Below, one piece after another: positions 24,056-35,800 of a stretch of DNA of 64,000 bases (position 1 is its first letter; the number at the start of each line of letters is the position of its first letter). The position numbers were made by a program, and so were the translations under genes. The stretch is from the NCBI GenBank assembly GCA_964020085.1, contig OZ026605.1, forward strand, positions 7,015,328 through 7,079,327, read 5' to 3'. A model generated the notes under the pieces. The model was not told the origin of the DNA. It made no database searches and saw nothing but the letters and a program-made list of their open reading frames with translations. Source of the DNA: Micromussa lordhowensis (lineage: Eukaryota; Cnidaria; Anthozoa; Scleractinia; Lobophylliidae).

Positions 24056-24269
24056 ACAGTTATGTTACCCGTCATTATTCTCCCCAATTTTAATCATCCT
24101 TATTCTGTTTCAGTTAAGTATTACATATACCTCTGAGTCCTTTATTGTGGTTTCATTCTAGTCATTCTACGTGAAGATAATTGTCTGCGTCATAAACGTT
24201 TTCTTAACATATCACGACATAGCCCCTTTAGAAATCATCCTGATTTCCATACGTTTCACGTTATCTCAC

Positions 24270-24581
24270 CCAGTCCCGATAACTCGATGAGGCATCAAGA
24301 TGATTGAATCCTCATCCCCTTCTGCCGTTTGATGTTGTAAGGAAAAATACAACATTATAACGAAATTAAGAGGCTTGCCGTCAACATTAACTTTCAAATT
24401 GACACCTAAGCGTAACATTACACACCCAAGTCGCTCAACTCGTCCCCCGAGTCTCAACGCGGCAAATTGTACACTGGTTACACAGCTCTTCAGATACTCT
24501 TGTGGCACGCACTGTATCGCTCCTTGGCAGTGCTCGATTGCCAGCGAACATTCGGGCGAGAGCACCAGGCATTCATTGAAT
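24270..24581 (-). other. Possible coding exon, cysteine-rich, unidentified
   Basis: On the minus strand, TATATCCTACAG (an acceptor-like end) is followed by an open frame with spaced cysteines (CLVLSPEC, IEHC, IQC, LKSC). It closes before a donor-like GG/GTGAGA at 24264-24269. The interval is 312 bases, a multiple of three, and would be a phase 2-2 exon of about 104 codons. The frame is also open from an ATG at 24640. I do not recognise the domain. The cysteine spacing faintly recalls GDNF-receptor-like modules, but that is a guess. No neighbouring exon was found, so it may be a chance frame. Confidence 0.25.
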
Positions 24582-24659
24582 CTGTAGGATATATGTATTT
24601 TTGTAGCTAGAGTGGAAAGGGAGTAACTTCCGTTATCCATTCATACGTTTACATCAAGA

Positions 24660-25420
24660 AACAAACTGTGAGAGAAATACCGAATTGCAGGTACAACGTC
24701 ATGCATTTAGATGCGAAGAGCAAATTCGAAATAAAGAGAATAATCGTTCATTTAGGTGTAGAGAGGAATGCAAGAAGAGAAGAGGAATTGGATGTTAAGA
24801 AGAACGTGCAAGAGAAAGACCTCGGTGAGAGAAATAGAAATTGCTGGACAGGAATTTCCGGTACACACTCGTAAGGAAAAGATAACTGTCTTAATTGAAT
24901 GCCTTCAGTAGAGCTTTTCAGGGCCATTGGGAACAAATTCAGAAGCCAATATGACAGGAAAACATAACATAGTTAAAACTGCCAACTGCCAGGAAGCAGA
25001 CAAGTGGGCTGTTTACAATGCGCCATTTAGGAGTTGAGCTTGGAACAACCGAGAACAATTCCAACTAGTAGTAAGGGGAAGGTTTATCACATGGGCAATA
25101 CATGTAGATGTATGGAGGAACTGTAAAAGCAAGAGAGAATTGTTGGCAGCTGCGAGAGGAAAAAAAAGGAATTGGCGTAGCCCATAGATTTGGAGAGTAA
25201 CTGCGGAAAGAGAGCAATTGCTGAAACCATATCAATAGAAGAAATGTCAAAGAATTAACTTTGCATCTTGATGTATCTAGACGGGCCACTTGATTTATGT
25301 AGACTCTACCTTACCTTCGTGCATCTAGATGTCAGTACAAAGCAGCGCTGAGAGAAAGAAAGAGAAACGATCGAGAAATTGCCGATACAGCTGGAGTAAG
25401 GGAAGAGAAGCGTTACAGGC
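24660..25420. repeat. Degenerate repeats with CATNTAGATG starts, purine-rich
   Basis: Related segments begin at about 24703 (CATTTAGATGCGAAGAG), 24750 (CATTTAGGTGTAGAGAG), 25096 (CATGTAGATGTATGGAG) and 25321 (CATCTAGATGTCAGTAC). Each is followed by purine-rich GAGAGAATTG-like sequence. The spacing of the first pair is about 47 bp, and the others are further apart. Homology is weak and the unit is uncertain. Confidence 0.3.
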
Positions 25421-26545
25421 ACTCATCCATTCACCTGTATTTGGCGGGTACATGCGATAAAGAAAGGTATTGCTTTTAGATATTTGTAAGAAGGCTAAAA
25501 CGGTGGACTTAGTAATGACAGGTATATGTTCCTTAATGAAGAGAAAAACCTTGCTGTAAAAGAACATTTTGCAAAAGAGCGTAAAGTCAGAACAATAATC
25601 AGGCCCCAACCCTTGACCTTTCGATCTCGATGCAATGATCTTTTCTTCTAGCCTTCGCATATTACATGGCCCTGCGTTCGGGCCAAGGAGCAAAAGTTAA
25701 TCTTCATTTACTTTGTTATCATCATTATTGGATGGCATCATGATGGGTGCATTTCGATATGGATTGACTGTTTGTTTGAAAACTACTGTGTATCGTGATG
25801 TTTGATCCTTTGGCATAGTCCTCACAGAATACTTATCCTTAATTCGTCATCAAGATACAAAAGTGTATCCTCGTTGTCTGGGTATCGTCATTAAAAGCGA
25901 CACCTTAAATCGGCCTAAATGTGGGGTAGCTTTAACGATTAACTGTCATCGTTACGTTTTGTCCACTGGGCCCTTAACGCTTTAGCCGATCAAGACCCTT
26001 AAGCACTTGGTTGATTGTGGCATAAATTGGCGCTTTGCGCGACCCGGTTAAAGAGACAAATGCCCCGGAGCTGTGCAAGAAAAGCAGTAGCTGATTTTGC
26101 TCATGTTCCCGTGTGGCGCAAAGGCGTTTTCTACTCATTTAAACCGCTAAGAACCACTCCACCATTTGGGATACATGCATTTATGAGCCTAGATCTTACA
26201 CTCATGGCCTTTACTTTATCAAGAAATCTGCAATCCCCATTCCCAACATGGAAATTACAACAGAAGTCCTCGCCAACTTTCTTGTTAGTTGCGGGTAAAA
26301 TTAGTGCATCAGCCGTTTTCGGTTACGTTATGGATTACAGAAAGTAAGAAAAGTCCGTGAGCAAGAGTTATTTTATTTATAGCAAGGGAGTAATCCCGTA
26401 CATAAGTAATACGGTATAGTTTTACGAATGTTGCGGTCTAAATGTGACATGAATCGGAATGTGGGTGTTTCTGCTTTCTGGTCTGGAATTGAGTATGCAT
26501 GGGTTTAAGGGAAACCACCCGAATGCATTTGCATACTTTTACATC

Positions 26546-26638
26546 AGGGTCCTGTCGTTCGAAGGCTGGATAACGCTATCCACCGGATAAATCGCTATAC
26601 AGTGGATAAGCGTTAACAAAAGAAACCACGCTATCCGC

Positions 26639-26675
<37 letters not shown>

Positions 26676-26696
26676 TTTCCAACATCCCGAACCAGG
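26546..26696. mobile_element. Small foldback MITE, copy 2
   Basis: Contains GGATAACGCTATCCACCGG, AAATCGCTATACAGTGGATA and the inverse GGATAGTGATTTATCCGGTG and GCGTTATCCACC. It is the same family as 14456-14591. The outermost bases have drifted (GGGTCCTGTCG against CATCCCGAACC), so it is older or more damaged than copy 1. Confidence 0.8.
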
Positions 26697-26699
26697 TTT

Positions 26700-28404
26700 C
26701 CATCTCAAACGTAAAAGAGAACAGCAGAAGCGGCCTGCAGTGGTCGCGATCTTCTATATCGTTTAAGGTATTAAAATAGGTGTAGAAAATGGCGTATTTT
26801 GGTGTAAATGCGGGTCAGGCTTTCAATGGCTACACTTTAAATCAGATGCCCTGGAATCATTTCAGGAAGTACTGATGTAACAGCTTTAAAACGTAGTTGT
26901 CAGTTGCAATCCCATGTCACTGTTTCGACATCGGCAGAATTCTTTCCGTTGGATTTGGAATGAGGTAAAGGTTATAGCCCATTACAAATAGAATACAAGA
27001 ACAATAATTTTGAAGTATTGATGCGACCGAAAAAACCAAACGAGAAAAAAAGGGTTTAAGTCATTTTTTTCTTTAAAAAAAAGAAGGCTGCAGTATTATC
27101 AGGCCGGCGTTGGAGCAGCTCTTGAACTCGTAGCTCGCCTCTGCAATGTTAAAGTTCCTTTAGCCCTGCGTCTGTTACATGCTGACGGGTCACAACAGAA
27201 AAATTTATTTTTTTATTGATACTTAAGCACAATTACAAGAGCGATACAAACAATATTACATCATTAATTACACTAACCCTTACGCTACCCTAATTATGAT
27301 TGCACGTTTATAAGGCTGGTTTCAGCCGAGCTTTTAGTAAGTGTACAAATGTGGTTTGCCAGGCCTTTGTGTCCAATACAGGCATCTCGGAATTATTCTA
27401 CTAGTGAATTATCCTACTAAATATACTGGATAGTTTGGATCGACACGTTTACATAGCTGTACAAAAGACTTTTGAATCCTTCGATCCATTCTTGACAACC
27501 GGCTGGTCAGGTAAATAAATACTCGTAAATGTGGAAAAAACAGTATTGTTCGCAAGATAAATCTTTAGTTTTTATTCCATTCATAGCATAATTATAGCTC
27601 CTCTCGCCAGAGAGAATTTAATCATAAAAATCGTGGTTTTCTGACAGAAGATATTCATGTTGAAGTACCATAGATCACGATTCCATTTAAGAAACTGACT
27701 TGTTTAAAACTGTCAACTTACATGTACCTCAAAGCTTTTAAGGGTTTAGAGATCCTTTCGACGCGTAAGTTAAGTTTCTCTTTTAACGTTTATGAACGCA
27801 TTGAAATAAATGCGATCCTGTATACCGGCTAGATAAAGCTATTCGCCATGTAATTCACGTTAAAATGAAAGACTTGATTAGCAAATAGTTATTCACCTCC
27901 ACTTGCCTCTCATTCTCGTTCCGTATAAAATTCCGTGCAACCCTTGTGAGCAAACAAACAGCATTTTGATTACAAATAATCAATAGTTAGAATGCCCCTC
28001 CCCATAAGGTAAATACAATATGGTACTCCCAACAGCTTTTCGTTCGAAAGCCCAGTATTGAAAGGAGGAGAAGAGGTCTTCTGTAAAATGTGTCACAGTA
28101 TTTTAATAAAGAATTACTATACATGACAAGGTACTGGTACATAAAGTGAGTTCGCACTGCAGACGTGAAACGATTAAAGAAAGTTAGTACAGGAAGCCTA
28201 ATGAAACAAGAAGGGAGCCTCATTACATTAGAAATGATTGCAAAGCTGAACTGAATGCCTTTCTCTTTCATTTGGTCGAGAAACTTGATGTAACTCAGCA
28301 CAGTCAGGTTTACAATGATATGATTGAAGTTTTTACCTTAATGGGGGCTTAACTCCAGTTTTTCCCTACACATCTGTCTTAAGAATTTTGCGGCCACCAA
28401 TTTA
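26700..28404. other. Non-coding stretch, no gene seen
   Basis: AT-rich sequence without recognisable frames or repeats. The 104-codon minus-strand frame at 27987-28301 resembles nothing known. Confidence 0.4.
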
Positions 28405-28510
28405 AAATTTCCTGGTATAGGGAGGCACGGTGAGAGAAAAGTGTCTTGCTTAAGAATACAGCACTTTGACACAAACTTTGACTCCAGTCAGGGCTCAAAC
28501 GATCAGGGCC
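28405..28510 (-). mobile_element. SINE fragment, same family as the 23.8-kb copy
   Basis: Read on the minus strand, it gives GTTTGAGCCCTGACTGGAG (box B region), then TTCTTAAGCAAGACACT and TCTCACCGTGCCTCCCTA. These correspond to GGTTCGAGCCCTGGCCGGGG and TTCTTAGGCAAGACACT in the intact copy. The tRNA head upstream of box B and the 3' end are missing or unrecognisable. Confidence 0.7.
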
Positions 28511-29383
28511 CAATCCTTCAGGAAAACGTATATATTTCAACGACAGTGACATTATGCTGATATTTTGATTGAATGACACAATCATAAACTACCAGCCTTC
28601 TTTCGTAAGGCTTGTACCGTTGCAAATCCCAACCGACTGTGGCAATTAATGTGTACCCCTAAGAACAGAATAACTGTCCTTTAATACTCAATCAAAGGAG
28701 AGTTGAAGACGTTTTTTGCTGCTTAGCAATCCCCCTGGTGAGCCAACTGGGCTTTACCTCTAACTTGGCGAACAGCGTACAATACATCGCGACTTGAGTT
28801 GGTTAACATCCTCAGATTCCTCTACAAGTGTAGGTAAATGTTTCATTGAATACAGTTTGAATACAGTTTGCTAACTTTGTGGATAACTTAACAAGACGAA
28901 CTCGGAAATGATGGAACTCTAAACTTCAGATGTCTCTAAACTTAGATTTCTAAAGTTCTGAATGTTTTATCAATAATTCAAATGCACGAGTTCTATTTAC
29001 CGATCTCTATCTACCTCATAGAGTATAAATGGAGAGTATGGAATCATGAATGGAAGATTCCCCTTTTGTGCTGATCTATTATTGTAGCAAATATAGTACT
29101 TAAAGCGTCATATTTATTTAGTCAATCTGCAACTGAGGGGGTGGAACAATTTGGTACAACTTTGACAAAACGGCTTATCCTCGGCTCATAAATTATTCTA
29201 AATATTTCAATTTAGAAAATAGCCCAAAGAGAATACAGCGATTGATTTAAAATTGTGTTTGTAATATTTCGATAGAAACAGAACGAGCTGTTGATGTAAC
29301 GATGGCGCGAGCAAAGATAATTTACATTTTGATGATCAAAGTAAACACGTTATTTCTTTTTTTCGTCGCGGAATTTTCTATTA

Positions 29384-29693
29384 AACAATTAGATTATTCG
29401 CTCTCCATTTCTATACGTGATAGTTGACTTGGGCTGCGTTCTCGTCAGCTATCACGATCGCATAGAAATGGAGAGCGAATAGTCTAATTGTTTCAGTATA
29501 AATCTACTAGTCGTTCAAAGCTTTATCTAAATCCTCTTCACAGACACCTCGAAAACGCAAAGAAGCGGCCGTCATTTTGTTAACAAGTGCACACTGCTAC
29601 GCCACTCACTATCTCAACAGAATAGATAGTGGATAGCGTAGCCAATCAGAGAACGACATTCCTGAATGAAGGCGAGTAAATTTATACTAAAAC
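29384..29693. repeat. Nested foldback element
   Basis: The inner arms at 29384-29429 and 29446-29494 share AACAATTAGATTATTCGCTC, CCATTTCTAT and the inverse of AGTTGAC, with few mismatches. A second inverted pair, GTTTCAGTATAAAT at about 29491 and ATTTATACTAAAAC at 29680-29693, encloses the next 190 bp. The layout suggests a palindromic DNA transposon or two adjacent ones. Confidence 0.7.
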
Positions 29694-29805
29694 TCCATAG
29701 AAACAAGGTACATGTTATACATACATATATACGTACATCACTTTATTTACCCTCGGATTTTTAGAGTAGCTTATGCAGATAATATCTTCGAGCATTTAAC
29801 CATCA

Positions 29806-30062
29806 GATGAGAGATAGACCACCACACCGGGAACTACGTTCCCTACTCTTTTCGAACAGTGTGTTATGAGACAGGGGCTACGGTTTATCGTCCTTATCCA
29901 AGAAGACTAGAAAGTCTAACCATTTGCAGATGTAATTGCAAAGGCAGCACTTTCTCCTCAGTTATTTAAAGACCCTGAGTGCTGGTCCGGCCAGGGTTTG
30001 AACCCGCGACCTCCCGCACGCTAGTCCGGAACTCTACCTACTGAGCTAACCGGTCGGCGGTT
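29806..30062 (-). mobile_element. tRNA-derived SINE, second family, minus strand
   Basis: On the minus strand, box A GGTTAGCTCAGTAGGTAGAG (30033-30052) and box B GGGTTTGAACCC-complement (29994-30005) form a tRNA-like head. A body follows with CAGGGTCTTTAAATAACTGA, TTAGACTTTCTAGTCTTC and, towards the 3' end, AGTAGGGAACGTAGTTCCCG. The head differs from that of the 23.8-kb SINE, so this is a separate family. A truncated relative lies at 62576-62715. I recall this family as abundant in stony corals. Confidence 0.88.
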
Positions 30063-30504
30063 AGTTAAACAGTAACTGAACGAAGCCAGTCCACCTTACT
30101 AAGCCATAGACTCTTTGCATAGATAGCGCCTTAATTTGAATACCAATACTTCATACATCCTGAGCGGAGACAGAGCAGCGTGGAGACAGAGGGGCCTTAT
30201 GTGTCACTTGGCGCGAAGTGGACAGGTAACAAGTAACATAACATCCTAAGCCTCGTATTTATGTTTCCAGACAAACGATTTTTTTACACGAATGTGAGGC
30301 TTAGGATGTGAAAATGTTTAGCCGGCATTTATGCAAAGGTCTATTAGCTAGAAAACACACACCTGATACTGTAAGGGTGCAGCTACGTTTCAAACTGCGT
30401 TCGCAGCCGGAAGGTTATAGATGTTCCCCGCACAATATGCACCACATCTGTAAGGCTTAACCCTTTTCATTTTCGTTTTTTTTTTCTCGCCTCTCTTTTA
30501 TAAG

Positions 30505-30735
30505 CGGAGGTGTGGTAACATGATGGTAACTGCGCTGGACTCCAGATCGAACGATTGGGCAAAGACATATTTCTCTCAAAGTGCCTCTCTCTCCGCTAAG
30601 GGGTATAAATGGGTGGCAGTGAATTGTTGCGCAGCTTGACTGAATGCTGGGGGTAACCCTGCGATGGACTAGCATCGCATCAAAGGGGAATAGAAATACT
30701 CCTAACTGCAACATGCAACAGATACCGAAGTGTAA
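30505..30735 (+). mobile_element. SINE, degenerate copy of the 23.8-kb family
   Basis: The head GGAGGTGTGGTAACATGATGG corresponds to the tRNA-like start of the intact copy but has lost good box sequences. The tail AATGCTGGGGGTAACCCTGC followed by GATGGACTAGCATC is almost identical to the intact copy. GGGGTATAAATGGGTG, which looks like a TATA box, is part of the SINE body and should not be read as a promoter. Confidence 0.8.
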
Positions 30736-31084
30736 AAGATCAAATCAAACTTTATTGCAAGCTATTAGTACATATTGAATATCTCCAACTCTGTATGTAA
30801 GGTATAACTATTCTGATCGGCACACTGTAACGTCCAACTATTTTTCACATAACTTTGTGTGTGTGTGCTTTTTGTGCTGCTGCATGGGTCTTTTCTTATT
30901 TTCTCTTCTTATTTGACCCAAACAAAAAATTGTTTTAAATCACTAAGGATGGCTGTCCAATCCTATTAGCACGTCAAGGTTATTTCGGGCAGCCAGGTAC
31001 CCTTTTCTTATTTTAAACTTTTCTTTGTTCATTTAATTTTCATTGAATTGTTGTTGTTGCAACGCCCAGAGCTCTGAACCCGTT

Positions 31085-31486
31085 CCCCTTGAGGTGGCTT
31101 AAAACAGTTTCCAGCACTTTCCAAGACTTAGATTTTGATGGGCTATTATAAGCACTCTTAATCAGTTGATGCTGTAATCATGGTATCAAAAATCTGTTGC
31201 CCAATCATTGCCTGAACTCGTTGTTATCATGTTCGTAACACAATAGGCTACCATAACAAGAGTATGACCTGCTAAAAAAAAACATTAATTATAGCTTTAG
31301 GGGCTCATGATTCAAAAACGGGACGGTGAATTTTTTTTTATATTATCAAATTTTGATAAGCACGATAAAACGCAGCTTTTGACTAAGTTTTTTAAAAATC
31401 TATCGATGGGGTTCAGAACCACCTTAAATTTTTGAAAATTTAAGTCTTGCAAAGTTCTGGAAACTGTTTCGAGCCACCTTAAGGCG
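31085..31486. mobile_element. Inverted-repeat DNA element, about 400 bp
   Basis: The left end (31085-31136) reads CTTGAGGTGGCTTAAAACAG, TTTCCAGCACTTTCCAAGAC. The complement of the right end (31430-31486) reads CTTAAGGTGGCTCGAAACAG, TTTCCAGAACTTTGCAAGAC. The arms are about 50 bp with about six mismatches. A related phrase, AAGGTGGTTCTGAACCCCAT, occurs inside the right half. No transposase frame is present, so it is non-autonomous. Confidence 0.7.
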
Positions 31487-31548
31487 CATTGTTCTTTTTG
31501 TCCTTGTATAGCATACAATATAGGAACAATGTAATAAATGTTAATAAG

Positions 31549-31939
31549 CATTGCCGGATTTCATACGATGGGGGCCTGGGTACAAGTCCGTGTATTATGG
31601 GATTAACAACACAAGACCCATGTATTCCGAAAGAGCACACTGAGCTTTACAAAATCTTTAAGTTTCGTGTTAATTGGGCCAATATTGAACAAGATACAGC
31701 CATTCAAAAACTTCAAAATTTGCAAAGAAATGTATGGATTTCCGGACAAGTGTCCGGCAATCCATACATTTGTTACTAAATTTTTAAGTTTTTGAATGGC
31801 TGTATCTTGTTCAATATTGGCCCAATTAACACGAAACTTAAAGCTCAGTGTGCTCTTTCTGAATATATGGGTCTTGTGTTGTTTTTCCCATAATACACGG
31901 ACTCATACCCAGGCCCTCACGGTATGAAATCTGGCAATG
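31549..31939. mobile_element. Large foldback element with roughly 190-bp arms
   Basis: The two halves, 31549-31745 and 31748-31939, are near-perfect reverse complements. Both start or end with CATTGCC, and both share CCGTGTATTATGGGA, AACACAAGACCCAT, AGAGCACACTGAGCTTTA and TTGGGCCAATATTGAACAAG. They meet at a centre of CCGGACAAGTGTCCGG. The left arm carries a 9-10 bp insertion and the right arm small changes. No open frame spans it. Being almost entirely terminal inverted repeat, it is a non-autonomous foldback transposon. Confidence 0.92.
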
Positions 31940-32247
31940 GGTTCCAGAATTTTCAAAACATACACAGACCGCAGAAAACTACCGCCACCTTTTGGACTCA
32001 ATTAGAAAACCTCTTCCGAGAAAAAGCTGGAATGATGGCCTGGTTCGTATAGCAAATGTCTGAAAAGTCGTATTTCAGAGCGCAGGATTGCGATATGAAT
32101 GAAAACAACACAATGAAGAAAAGTGAAATGCACCCGTCCCTGTGAATATGAGGTCTCCATTTTCACACCTTACGTAATGCAATACACGGCTTTACATAGA
32201 TTTTTATATTGCAGTACAATTTAAATAATAACCCAATTGCTTTAATT

Positions 32248-32312
32248 TGTTGTTGTTGTTGTTGACGATAATCATGATGATGACGATGATGACAATGTTG
32301 TTGTTGTTGTTT
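32248..32312. repeat. (GTT)n / (GAT)n microsatellite
   Basis: TTGTTGTTGTTGTTG, then an irregular GATGATGACGATGATGAC core, then TTGTTGTTGTTGTT again. Simple compound repeat. Confidence 0.92.
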
Positions 32313-32780
32313 GCTTATGATTTGATTTATGATTAGCATCTATATAGACTTATCTGTGCACTGTGTATATGACCTTAAAAATGCAAAGCAGCATAGGATT
32401 TCGGTACGCAACATATGGGGTTTCTCGGTTGACTGGGCATAGTCAAACTGGATGTATTTACTTTATATAATGTATTTACCTACCAAAAAAACACATATAA
32501 GTAGTCTGTAGATAAAATGTATATTAGTCTGTTCTTTGGACCTAGAAAGGGCCACGAGTTTGTCAGAAGCTAAATTCTGACACGTGATACCGTTCATAAC
32601 AAAAATTATAGTCGTTTTTTTCAGCTGTAAATGGAAAACAAAACCCCATCTTTCGGGGGGCATTATGTCAACCCTGAGGCTAAAGTATAGGGGGTTGTCC
32701 TGAACGGAAGTCTTGTGTATCGAGAGTGGTTGTCGTGTGCCATGGAAGACCTTTTCTTGGCCCACAGCGCCGCCACTTAC

Positions 32781-32801
32781 CATTTTCGCTGCGATTGCTT
32801 T
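32781..32801 (-). other. Exon-like signal: pyrimidine tract + AG, ATG, consensus donor
   Basis: The minus strand reads TTCTTTCTCTTCTCAG, then 21 bases ending in AAAATG, then GTAAGT. This could be a 21-base exon with the start codon directly at the splice donor. Alternatively, it could be a first exon with a 5' terminal oligopyrimidine start, an arrangement frequent in ribosomal-protein genes. No matching coding exon was found downstream on the minus strand, so the assignment is only a hint. Confidence 0.2.
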
Positions 32802-32840
32802 CTGAGAAGAGAAAGAATAAAATGTTGATTTAGCGGCAGG

Positions 32841-35800
32841 ATGCTAGCTGACCATGGGGTATGCTTGTCATGTGAGAGGTTTCAAAAACTGGATACGTAC
32901 AGTAGAAAGGGATATCGATCCTTTTGGTTGACCAGAAATGGTTGGCGTCTAAGAGATGGATGCTCTGATATTTCTAGTTGGACGCGTGCAACAAAGTTTA
33001 GTTTAAGTCTTGCGATGAGGCAAACAATGTTCCTGATTTATACGCCTCCTCTTGAAGAGGATGTTGACATTTATCGGTATTCTACTGACAGATGGGACCA
33101 GTCGTGACGGCACAATCTGGTGATAAAGAATTGCTCAAACCGACTTCTAACATGCTGTAAAGAACAAAGACATCTTTCATTTGTTTTGTCAAACAGATGT
33201 ACAATTCCCGGATGAAGAATATAAGACGATTTCCACAGGTCAGTGCTGAATTGTTTCTAGTTTTTTTACCTAGCCATGTGATGGATGTAACTCATTTCCG
33301 GTATGGTATAATTCATTCAATTTAATCTGTTTTGATTTTTTGCGAGTAATCACAACCCTTTCAACATGAAGTAGAAGTCAATATTTGCAGTAATTAATTA
33401 GTAATTATAGAAATTCTCTAAAAACCTCTAAGCCCTAAGTTAAGAAAGTAATCAAATCGAATTTCACCAGGATTTGTGTTTTTAGAAAAGAGGAGAGTGG
33501 GCTGGGGGTATTGAAAATATAAAAAGAGTTTTGTTAAATTGTCAATTTAGGGTCATGGAGGCAAACACTTTCTACTGAGATGCCACTCCGTTCAATAAAC
33601 GTTAAATATCAAAGCGAATCGATTCGTTAGACTGACATATCAATTTGTTGGTACGTGCCAGAAACAACCGGTTCCAATTTAAGGTTAATCAATTTCATTG
33701 TCAAAATGATATGCTTTTTATTGTAAAAGTTATCTGCAAAACTCGAACCTCCCAGGTTGGCCATAACCCCGAAAGGTTTGGCGGTCGAATTCGCGCTGTG
33801 ATTATGCCGTGAATAACATATACATCTTATTTTTGTTTGATTGCGATAAATAGTAGCATTATATTAGTGTTTAGTTCTTCACTGTTAACCTTCGATCTTC
33901 CTTGTTCACAACTTTTAGATTTTATGTTTCCAAGTTTATTTTCTCTGACATGACGCGACTGAAAAAGTTGTTAGTTAAGAAATAATCTTTTCTTCCACTT
34001 TAGTTGGCTTCGCCTTACCAATTTGTCTTACAAAGTCCCCTTGGATACAAAATGGGGACACTGAATGCGTTACCTTGCTTATTTTGTTTTTGTTGTTGTT
34101 GTTTTTTTGTTTACGTTTGTTTGCGTACTAGCAAAGTAAACATGTCTTACAGGACAGGGGACCAACGATAATCAAAATAATTAAAACAATGTGTTCTTAG
34201 CTATGAAAACCCCCCACATTCTTGAACGTGTACTGAGCTTAACTTACAAAGAATGCACAGTGAAAATAACCTCAAAAGAATAGGACGGTTGAAACTGGAG
34301 AGGATTTAGACCGATAATCTGCCTAACTTGAAAAAAAAAATGCCGACTGAATTTTAAACAGCTGCGCCACCCGTGAAGGTGTCTTAATAGATTCGACCTC
34401 AGGACAACTCATGCACAACCTCTAATAGATTTGTAATTCACCGCACCTCCCCCAGCTCGTCAGGAAGTGAGAAATATCACTTTACAAGTACTTATTTATC
34501 ACCCATTCATCCTATCAACACTTTCAGGCTACAAATAAGTGTTGATCTGCCACTGATAGAATGAACGGAAATAAAAACAGACCTCGCAGCCGACGTGAGA
34601 TATTAACCGAACTACGGCTTACGTTTGTTCCTGTGTGAGTTATCCTTAAGACAAACAGTATTAATTATTCCATTCCTTCTGTTTTGTTTTCTAATTTTCG
34701 ACTTAGTGTCATCTTAGCCCAGTGTGCATAGCCTACATTCAGAAGCTCTAAAGACAGGGAAAGCGCGGAATTTATTAATGACTCGGATATTTTCTAGTTT
34801 GGATACCTTTGGAGACCTTTTCCTTCGTTCTGCTCTTTTCCAATAGAGAAGGATCCATAACCCTTACCATACGAGATTAATTTTCTCTCATACCTAATCG
34901 TGGCTATCATGATGTTTCATCATGATAGTCGATTGTAGTGAGTTTAGCTTACCATGCCGAATGAATGTACGTCATCGGCGAGGTATTTCGGTCCTTTGCT
35001 ATTTAGAACGCAAAATATTTATCTAACATGTTGTATTCCATGAAGATTACTTTGGTTTAAGTTTCCTTCTTCTTTAAGACAAAACCACTGGAACCAAAGT
35101 TCTCAAAGGTCTATGAACATGTTAACATGTGGTCTCCATATCAGATTCAAAGAAATGAATAATTTGTCATAAGAAAATGCTGCTCTACCATTTGGTTTGT
35201 TATATGAATCATCATTCAATTGATACTAAATGGCTGTGAGAGCTATAAGCACCCATTCATGGAGACTCTCTGTGAATAGAGTTACAACGATGCAAAATTA
35301 ATTTCAGAAAGAACAATGAAACAAAACAAAAGAAAACGCCATAGAAGAAAACTTTCATGGAATAAAACGCCGTATTTTATGGCTCGCAGAATCTGCCTGG
35401 TGACTCTGCACGTGGCTACATCAGTCACAACAACTTCAGCGGCATTGTTGCTAAACACTTTGATTAAAATACAACCTTAGCTTGTGACAATTACACACTG
35501 CCAAAAGTAATATATTGCCAACTGTGACTTGTCTCTTGACACGGCTATCCCATTGTAATGTTAAAATGTTAATTAAAGTTGTTTCGAGTGTTTTTTGTTT
35601 CTACTGACTCAAGGATGTGTCTGTAATTACTTGGCGGTGTTCTTGTGTTGCTTGCTTCTGACTATTCCATGTGGAGTTTACCCCTTCGACAAAGACTGAA
35701 AAAAGTCACATCTGTAAAATGAGACACAACTTTAATAAGAGTGCGCATGTTTTTGTTGGATTATTATACTTATATCCTAATTATTACTTTTCACTGATGT

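Noticed and set aside
29994..30055. tRNA gene on the minus strand
   Set aside because: Same reasoning: tRNA-like head of a second SINE family, with a SINE body following directly and a truncated relative elsewhere in the window.
30600..30616. TATA-box promoter GGGGTATAAATGGG
   Set aside because: The sequence is part of the SINE body and is not linked to any gene.
32841..33107. 88-codon ATG-started protein gene
   Set aside because: No recognised domain, no clear promoter or splice signal, and length within chance expectation for non-coding DNA.
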